From contig CAVRGN010000003.1 of assembly GCA_963720725.1 (NCBI GenBank), positions 248,001 to 312,000 on the forward strand: a stretch of 64,000 nucleotides of DNA, in the 5' to 3' direction. Made by a program: the position numbers and the translations under genes. This document shows positions 58,263 to 64,000 of this stretch, piece after piece; within the stretch, counting starts at the first letter, position 1; each line of letters opens with the position of its first letter. A model generated the notes under the pieces. That model had not been told where the DNA came from and did no database searches. It was given only the letters and a program-made list of their open reading frames with translations. Origin of the DNA: Benzoatithermus sp963720725. GTDB lineage: Bacteria; Pseudomonadota; Alphaproteobacteria; Geminicoccales; Geminicoccaceae.

Positions 58263-58439
58263 TCAGAGCGACAGCAGCAGTGCGAGCGCCAGCCAGCAGG
58301 CGAGGCTCCACAACAAGGCGATCGCGAGCCCGCGACCGAAGGCGCACGGCTCGGCGCTGTCGGCGACGTCCCGCCGCACCGTGCGGATCGATGCGCCGAC
58401 ATAGGGCGAGGTGAGCCGGGGCCAGGGCGGGTCGGACAT
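58263..58439 (-). CDS. Small single-pass membrane protein (58 aa)
   Basis: The 58-residue frame from ATG 58439 reads MSDPPWPRLTSPYVGASIRT and RRDVADSAEPCAFGRG, then one strongly hydrophobic helix GLAIALLWSLACWLALALLL. It begins eight bases after the acetyltransferase stop, so it could be the last gene of that transcript. A weak ribosome-binding site and no recognised family make it tentative. Confidence 0.5.
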   Translation of the reverse strand: MSDPPWPRLTSPYVGASIRTVRRDVADSAEPCAFGRGLAIALLWSLACWLALALLLSL

Positions 58440-58447
58440 GGCGGGCT

Positions 58448-59026
58448 CTACATCGTTGCCGGTCGGGCCTGAGCCGCGCGCAGCGAGCGCTGGAGCAGAA
58501 CGACGTCGACCGGCCCGCCCGGCTTGTGGCCGGCATCAGGGAGGAAGCCGACCGCCTTGAAGCCCAGGCTCTCGTGCAACCTGACCGACGGCAGGTTGCG
58601 GGCGTCGCCCACCACCGCGATCATCTGCCGACATCCCAACCTGGCGCAGCTCGCGATCAGCGTTTCGAGCAGCGCGCGCCCGACGCCGTGCCGGCGCGCC
58701 TCTCCGGCGACATGGATCGAGTCCTCGACCGTCCCGCGATAGGCGGCGATGGCCCGGAAAGGACGCGCCCAGCAGAAGCCGAGCACCCGGCCCTCGCCGT
58801 CCACCGCGACGTAGGCGGGCAGGCCCGCCTCGGCCACGGCGCTTAGCCGGCGGCCGAGTTCGGCGGCGTCCGGAAACGGGTCCTCGAAGCTGCCCAGGCC
58901 GGCCGCGATCTGTTCGCGGTAGATCTCGGCCATCGCGGGCAGATGAGCGGCGCGTGCCGTCTCGACCGTGAAGTCGAGTCGCCGCTCCGCCACCCGGCCG
59001 GCTACCGGCAGGGTCGCAAGGTTCAT
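58448..59026 (-). CDS. GNAT acetyltransferase, phosphinothricin-type
   Basis: The 192-residue protein of the GNAT fold has AIYREQIAAGLGSFEDPFPD and the acetyl-CoA motif HVAGEARRHGVGRALLETLI, with CARLGCRQMIAVVGDARNLP and VRLHESLGFKAVG. This is the phosphinothricin/methionine sulfoximine N-acetyltransferase subfamily, which acetylates amino acid analogues. The start ATG 59026 is preferred over an upstream in-frame start. It lies 25 bp downstream of the decarboxylase stop. Confidence 0.85.
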   Translation of the reverse strand: MNLATLPVAGRVAERRLDFTVETARAAHLPAMAEIYREQIAAGLGSFEDPFPDAAELGRRLSAVAEAGLPAYVAVDGEGRVLGFCWARPFRAIAAYRGTVEDSIHVAGEARRHGVGRALLETLIASCARLGCRQMIAVVGDARNLPSVRLHESLGFKAVGFLPDAGHKPGGPVDVVLLQRSLRAAQARPATM

Positions 59027-59051
59027 GGTGGTGGTTCCCTGGCGCTGCCGG

Positions 59052-60179
59052 TCAGATGCAATAGGCGCGCAGCGGGTCGAAGCCGTTGAAGCCGACCGCT
59101 GCGTAGGTGGTGGTGTAGGCGCCGGTGGCACCGATCTCGAGCCGGTCGCCGACCTCCAGGTCCCTCGGCAGCGCGTAGGGTGCCCGCTCGTAGAGCACGT
59201 CGGCGCTGTCGCAGGTCGGGCCGGCCAGGATCACCGGCACGGGCGTGCCGGTCCGGTGGCTGACGATCGGGTACTGGATGGCCTCGTCCATGGTCTCGGC
59301 GAGCCCACCGAACTTGCCGACGTCGAGATAGACCCAGGGCCGGGCATCGCCGTCGCCCTTGTTGGCGATCAGCACCACCTCGGTCTGGATCACGCCGGCA
59401 TTGCCGACCAGGCCTCGGCCCGGCTCGGCGATCAGGAACGGAATCCGGTTGCCGAACTGGCGCCGCACCGCATCCATGATCTCACTGCCATAGGCAGCAG
59501 CGTCGGGGACGGAGGTTCGGTAGGGCGTGGGAAAGCCGCCACCGAGATTGACCATGCCGAGCTCGATGCCGACGGCTTCGAGATCACGAAACAGGCCCGC
59601 GGCCTCGGCCAGTGCGGCCTCCCAGGCGGCCGGGTTCTTCTGCTGCGAGCCGACATGGAAGGACACGCCCCAGGGCTCCACGCCCAGATCGGCCGCGCGG
59701 GTCAGGAGCGCGCGCGCCATGGCGGGAGCGCAGCCGAACTTGCGCGACAGCGGCCAGTCCGCACCCTCGCCGGTCGTCAGGATGCGGCAGAACACCTTGG
59801 ATCCTGGCGCCGCACGAGCGATCTTGGCGAGCTCGGCCTCGCTGTCGAAGGCGAACAGCCGCACACCTTGCGCGAAGGCGGACGCAATGTCGGCCTCCTT
59901 CTTGATGGTGTTGCCGTAGGAGATCCGCTGCGGCGGAGCGCCGGCGGCCAGCGCCATCGCCACCTCGGCCGGGCTCGCCACGTCGAACGAGCACCCCAGC
60001 GACGCCAGCCGGGCCAGGATCTCCGGCGCCGGGTTGGCCTTGACGGCATAGAAGATCTGCACGCCGTCGAGGGCGGCGACGAGGGCCAGGTAGTTGGCCT
60101 CGACGACGTCGACGTCGACGACGAGATAGGGGGTGCTCGGGCGCACCTGGTCGAGAAAGCGGCGCAACTTCGGGGTCAT
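59052..60179 (-). CDS. Fold-III PLP decarboxylase (ornithine-type)
   Basis: The 375-residue enzyme of the alanine racemase fold has the PLP lysine Lys47 in QIFYAVKANPAPEIL, GVSFHVGSQQ, NLGGGFPTPY and the active-site Cys323 in AGPTCDSADVLYERAP. It is close to bacterial ornithine decarboxylases that make putrescine, the second substrate of homospermidine synthase, whose gene lies upstream on the same strand. Lysine or carboxynorspermidine as substrate cannot be excluded. ATG 60179 lies 113 bp after the restored stop of the synthase gene. Confidence 0.88.
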   Translation of the reverse strand: MTPKLRRFLDQVRPSTPYLVVDVDVVEANYLALVAALDGVQIFYAVKANPAPEILARLASLGCSFDVASPAEVAMALAAGAPPQRISYGNTIKKEADIASAFAQGVRLFAFDSEAELAKIARAAPGSKVFCRILTTGEGADWPLSRKFGCAPAMARALLTRAADLGVEPWGVSFHVGSQQKNPAAWEAALAEAAGLFRDLEAVGIELGMVNLGGGFPTPYRTSVPDAAAYGSEIMDAVRRQFGNRIPFLIAEPGRGLVGNAGVIQTEVVLIANKGDGDARPWVYLDVGKFGGLAETMDEAIQYPIVSHRTGTPVPVILAGPTCDSADVLYERAPYALPRDLEVGDRLEIGATGAYTTTYAAVGFNGFDPLRAYCI

Positions 60180-60292
60180 GCCCACGAACCCTCCAAAGCC
60201 AGAGGAGTTGACGGGGACGAGACCGGTAAGAGGCCCCCTCGCAGGGGCCCTCCCGCTATCTCGATACGGTCGCTGGGGTGAGACTCGGCCTG

Positions 60293-61712
60293 TCAGCCGA
60301 CGAGTATGTTCCTGAACTGCCAGGGATCTGCGGGATCGATGTCTTCGGGAAACAATACTGCGCGATTGTCCAATGGTGTCCAGTCGCTGTACGACGCCGA
60401 CGACCGGACCCAGGTATGGCCGCGCCACTTCCAGGACGCGATTGTGGTCGAGCTCGTCGGCCTCGACGATGCCGGCGTTCGGGTGCTCGATCGCCCACAC
60501 CATTCCGCCGAGCACGCCGGCCGCGACCTGCAGCGAGGTGGCGCTGTTGTGCGGGGCGAGGCGCCGCGCCTCGTCGATCGAGAGCTGCGAGCCATACCAG
60601 AAGGCACCCTTCTTGTGGCCCATCAGCAGCACGCCGAGCTCGTCCATGCCGGACACGATGTCGTCCATCAGGAGCCGCTGCTCCGACTGCTGCTTCCAGC
60701 CCCGGCCCGCCAGCTCGTGCACCGAGAGCACCGCCGCGTCGCAGGGATGGTAGGCGTAGTGCACGGTCGGCCGGTAGAGCACGGCGTCGCCGTCGCGCAA
60801 GGTGAGGTAGTCGGCGATCGAGATCGACTCGTTGTGCGTGACCAGGAAGCCGTGGAACGGGCCGTAGTTCGGCGTCCAGGTGCGCACGCGGGTGCCCGCA
60901 CCCGGCTGGTTCAGGTAGATCGCGGCACCGCAGCCCTTGTTGTGGCGCATGCCGCCCTTGGGGAAGTGGCGCTCGTGCGTGCCCCAGCCGAGCTCGGCCG
61001 GCTGGCAGCCCTCGGAGACGAAGCCGTCGATCGACCAGGTGTTGACGAACTCGTCCGTGCGCTTGGGCTCGGCCGCGACCTGGGTGTCGCGCTCGGCGAC
61101 GTGGATCGCCTTGACGCCGAGGTCCCGGAACAGGCGGGCCCAGCCCTGGCGGTCGGTGGGCTCGGCGTGCGGCAGGCCGGTGTCGCGGGCGACGGTCAGC
61201 GCCGCCTCCTTGGCGAGCTGCGAGACCAGGCCGGGATTGGCGCCCTGGGCGCTGACCGCGGTCGGGCCACGGCCGAGCTCGCGCCGCAGCTTCAGCATCT
61301 CCTCGCGCAGGGCGTAGTTGGACCGCGCCGCCGGCGACAGGCTGCGGTCGAAATAGAGGCCGCCCCAGGGCTCGACGACGGTGTCGAGGTAGAGGGCGCC
61401 GCGCTCGTGCGCGAAGGCGACGATGGCGGTGCTGCTGACGTCGACCGACAGGTTCAGGATGAAGTCGCCCATGCCGACCAGGGGTTCGAGCACACGGCGA
61501 TGATTTTCCTGCGTCAGGGCGGTCTCGTGAAAGGCGATGCCGTACTCCGCGGCCTCCGCCCGACCGCGGCCATCGGCGGTGACGATGGTGATCCGGTCCG
61601 GCGTGACGCCCAGATGGCGCAGGATCAGGGGCAGGACGGCCTGGCCGATGCTGCCGCACCCCAGCATCACGAGCTGGCCGGGGAGGCGGGTGTGTACGAT
61701 GTTCTGGGCCAT
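60293..61712 (-). CDS. hss: Homospermidine synthase, single-base frameshift near the end
   Basis: Homospermidine synthase joins two putrescines in an NAD-dependent reaction. The protein has LVMLGCGSIGQAVLPLILRH, WGGLYFDRSLSPAARSNYAL, CQPAELGWGTHERHFPKGGM, VLYRPTVHYAYHPCDAAVLS and MGHKKGAFWYGSQLSIDEAR. Near 60390-60393 one extra base changes the frame: YSDWTPLDNRAVLFPEDIDP and ADPWQFRNILVG continue to a stop at 60293. Restored length is 472 residues, normal for the family. Uncorrected, the frame runs on into the decarboxylase. GAAGGAG precedes ATG 61712. Confidence 0.9.
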
Positions 61713-61813
61713 CGGGCCTACTCCTTCGATCGACGACAAGTTCCCGTCACGCGACCGGGCGGGACCGCCTGGTCCCGCCCGGTGCGCTTGGCCACGGTGG
61801 CCGGTGGCGTGGC

Positions 61814-61839
61814 GCCCGCCCGAGCTAGCTCGGGCGGGC
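61814..61839. terminator. 26-bp perfect palindrome at the end of a small gene
   Basis: GCCCGCCCGAGCT (61814-61826) is followed directly by its reverse complement. It covers the TAG stop of the gene at 61825-62133 and lies about 100 bp upstream of the homospermidine synthase start. As a hairpin it would be a strong stem without T-run; it may end the upstream transcript. Confidence 0.45.
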
Positions 61840-62133
61840 TGCCGCGGCAGCCGACGCACTGGAGGCGGCGCGGTCCGCATCGAACACCGCGTCCTCCAGG
61901 CGAGACAGCCGCTGCTCGACCGCCTGTTCCCACCGTTCCGTGGCCTCGGCCGGTTGACTGCCGCGGCGCGGGAGGGCCGAGCTGAGCACCTCGCCCAGCC
62001 ATTGGCCGAGCGTCAGCCCCCGCGCCCGCGCGGCGTCGCCGGCCGCTTTCTGCAACTTCGCCGGTACCCCGCGCACGGTCCACCGGTCGCTCTTAGCCAC
62101 CGGCTTCGCCGCCCGCTCCGCCTTCTTCGCCAT
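61825..62133 (-). CDS. Small ribbon-helix-helix-like hypothetical protein
   Basis: The 102-residue basic protein reads MAKKAERAAKPVAKSDRWTV, then RGVPAKLQKAAGDAARARGL and TLGQWLGEVLSSALPRR, followed by an acidic helix and an Ala/Ser-rich tail. RWTVRGVP followed by a helix and TLGQWLGEVL fits a ribbon-helix-helix or DNA-binding-like fold in some alphaproteobacterial proteins, by eye only. The stop codon lies inside a 26-bp palindrome. Confidence 0.55.
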   Translation of the reverse strand: MAKKAERAAKPVAKSDRWTVRGVPAKLQKAAGDAARARGLTLGQWLGEVLSSALPRRGSQPAEATERWEQAVEQRLSRLEDAVFDADRAASSASAAAAARPS

Positions 62134-62365
62134 CGTCGTTCCTGCTGTCTGCCACGGCAGCCGTGACCGCCGGGACGCCGCATATAGGGGCGCACCCCGT
62201 GCGATGCAAGAGAAAAACGGCAGCCGCGGCAGACGTGGCGGCCGCAACCTATGCTTGATGCACCGATCTGGACCGAGGTGGTCGACGCAGCGGTCCGCCT
62301 CTGCCAAGACCGACGTCCTCATTGCGATCGGCACGGTCGCACGTCCCCACGCCCCGGAGCCGCAC

Positions 62366-63478
62366 ATGAGCGTCCTGTTCTCGCCCTTCACCCTGCGCGG
62401 CGTGGCCCTGCCCAACCGCGTGGTGGTCTCGCCGATGTGCCAGTACTCCGCCGACGAAGGAGCCGCCACCGACTGGCACCTGATCCATCTCGGCGGTCTT
62501 GCCCTGTCCGGCGCCGGACTGCTGTGCATCGAGGCCACGGCGGTCGAGCCGGAGGGGCGCATCACGCCCAGCGACCTGGGGCTCTACGACGCGACGACCC
62601 ATGCCGCGCTGCACCGGGTCCTGACCGCCTTGCGCAAGTATTCGCGCATCCCCGTGGCGATGCAGCTGGCCCACGCGGGCCGTAAGGCGTCGAGCCGCGC
62701 GCCTTGGCACGGCGGCCAGCTGATCTTGCGGAGCGAAGGCGGCTGGCTGCCCCACGCACCATCGGCGATCCCGCAGAAGGAGGACGAACCGCCGCCGGCC
62801 GCGCTGGACGAAGCGGGCCTGACCCGCGTCCGAGATGCCTTCGTCGCCACCGCCAAGCGCGCGGTCGACCTGGGGATCGACGCGCTCGAGATCCATGGCG
62901 CGCACGGCTACCTGCTGCACGAGTTCCTCTCGCCGATCGCCAACCTGCGAACCGACCGCTATGGCGGCGCCCTCGAGAACCGTATGCGCTTTCCGCTCGA
63001 GGTGTTCGAGGCGGTGCGCGCCGCGGTTCCGGCCGCGATGCCCGTGGGACTGCGGCTGTCCGCGACCGACTGGGTCGAAGGCGGCTGGGAGCTCGAGCAG
63101 GCCTGCGCTTTCGCGGCGGCCTTGCAGGAGCGTGGCGTCGACTGGATCGACGTATCGTCGGGCGGTGTCTCGCCGGCGCAGAAGATTCCGCTCGGACCCG
63201 GCTATCAGGTGCCGTTCGCCCAGGCGATCAAGGAGGCCACCGGCGCCACGACGATCGCGGTCGGCCTGATCACCGAGCCGCAACAGGCCGAGGAGATCGT
63301 CGCCAGCGGCAAGGCCGATCTGGTGGCGCTCGCCCGCGGCATGCTGTTCGATCCGCGCTGGCCCTGGCACGCGGCAGCGCATCTCGGCGCCAGCGTCGAG
63401 GGGCCGCCGCAATATTGGCGCGCCGCGCCGCACGGCACACACAACCTGTTCGCCGGCGCCTCGACGGGTGGGCGCTGA
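62366..63478 (+). CDS. Old Yellow Enzyme family NADH:flavin oxidoreductase
   Basis: The 370-residue FMN enzyme has the TIM-barrel start LFSPFTLRGVALPNRVVVSP and the YqjM-type thermophilic-like MCQYSADEGAATDWHLIHLG. The active-site histidine region is IHGAHGYLLHEFLSPIANLR with TDRYGGALENRMRF, and ALARGMLFDPRWPWHAA is near the end. It reduces activated C=C bonds of unsaturated carbonyl compounds. GGAG precedes ATG 62366. The physiological substrate is unknown. Confidence 0.92.
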   Translation: MSVLFSPFTLRGVALPNRVVVSPMCQYSADEGAATDWHLIHLGGLALSGAGLLCIEATAVEPEGRITPSDLGLYDATTHAALHRVLTALRKYSRIPVAMQLAHAGRKASSRAPWHGGQLILRSEGGWLPHAPSAIPQKEDEPPPAALDEAGLTRVRDAFVATAKRAVDLGIDALEIHGAHGYLLHEFLSPIANLRTDRYGGALENRMRFPLEVFEAVRAAVPAAMPVGLRLSATDWVEGGWELEQACAFAAALQERGVDWIDVSSGGVSPAQKIPLGPGYQVPFAQAIKEATGATTIAVGLITEPQQAEEIVASGKADLVALARGMLFDPRWPWHAAAHLGASVEGPPQYWRAAPHGTHNLFAGASTGGR

Positions 63479-63538
63479 GCCGGACGGGCCGATTGGACTG
63501 GACATGCTGCCGGCCGAGAATGACGGGGTGAGGAGCCT

Positions 63539-64000
63539 TTAGTACGGCCTGCCGTCCTTGTGGACGAAGCGCCAGCGGCCGTCGGAGCCCAGAGCACCCC
63601 GGATATCGTCGTCGGGATAGTTCACCGCGTCGCGATCGGTCCGGTCGCCGATCTCCACATAGACGACGTCGCGATCGGTCCGATTGACGAGATGGTGCGC
63701 GTTCACCGAACCCGCCTTGAACCCCGCCGCCATGCCCGGGCGGAGGACCGTCTCGCCGTCGTCGGTGACCAGGGTCGGCTCACCCTCCACGATGTAGACC
63801 AGCTCGTCCTGGCGGGAATGGGCGTGGCGCAGGGAGGAGACGGCACCGGGCTGCAACGTCGTCAGATTGACCCCGAAATTGGTGAGGCCGAACTGGTCGC
63901 CGAGCGGCCGTTTGATCCTGCCGGCCATGCGCGAGGCGAACGGCTCGGGATAGTTGGACGACCGCTCGCGCGGCCTGACCTCGGCCGCCACCACCGCCTT
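63539..64000 (-). CDS. Cupin-domain protein (5' end may lie beyond the window)
   Basis: The frame is open to the window edge, reading [20 protein letters not shown], so the true start may lie just outside; GTG 63994 is the only in-window candidate. The cupin motif is [20 protein letters not shown] with [20 protein letters not shown]. About 150 residues; a soluble metal-binding cupin of unknown substrate. It converges with the Old Yellow Enzyme gene. Confidence 0.8.

Noticed and set aside
59052..61880. A fused homospermidine synthase-decarboxylase of 942 residues
   Set aside because: The fusion depends on the extra base near 60392. The correct synthase end lies in the next frame, and the decarboxylase has its own start at 60179.

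Overview
The window is GC-rich bacterial chromosome of alphaproteobacterial character. Pointers are a ThuEFGK-type trehalose/maltose ABC operon, a homospermidine synthase next to a fold-III ornithine-type decarboxylase, an APS-type CysH with two cysteine pairs, MsrPQ, a DUF2244 protein, and a phosphotransferase/DUF6285 pair. A Rhodospirillales-like lineage is a guess. No rRNA, tRNA or CRISPR array was seen.

Layout. 1-9,960: end of an AI-2E type permease, a tiny membrane protein, a type III polyketide synthase with its FAD oxidoreductase, two divergent isochorismatase-fold hydrolases, dapB, a DUF4332 protein, DUF2244 and nth, a phosphonate-monoesterase-like sulfatase and an alpha/beta hydrolase. 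10,127-16,002: sugar uptake operon thuE-thuF-thuG-alpha-glucosidase-thuK. 16,000-29,460: accessory, decaying region with an integrase-like remnant and a small HTH gene, three RAYT transposases (one intact, two broken) with two kinds of repeat, a broken IS3 element with 27-bp inverted repeats, a heavily frameshifted gene of unknown function, two broken secreted sulfatases, a large exported Ig-like repeat protein and an unknown exported protein. 29,500-48,140: mostly chromosomal genes (ABC-F ATPase, MtnA-like isomerase, isonitrile-hydratase-like protein, animal-type haem peroxidase, phosphotransferase plus DUF6285, cyclophilin, DksA-like protein, prfC, MFS transporter, a DUF4139 protein) and a three-gene ExbB-like membrane operon. 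48,144-64,000: HU, cysH, the ATP-grasp/alpha-E/transglutaminase gene set with an alpha-glucosidase lodged inside on the other strand, cupins, MFS, msrPQ, an acetyltransferase, the homospermidine locus and an Old Yellow Enzyme.

Together the core genes cover alpha-glucoside uptake and hydrolysis, lysine/diaminopimelate and sulfur assimilation, polyamine synthesis and repair of oxidised periplasmic protein. Two features stand out. First, five genes that otherwise look complete (thuK, the phosphotransferase, prfC, the DUF4139 gene and homospermidine synthase) each carry a single-base frameshift, which suggests sequence error as much as real decay. Second, the ExbB-like operon pairs a proton-channel protein with an ExbD-like membrane-anchored partner whose outer domain is not ExbD, and looks like an undescribed energised envelope complex.
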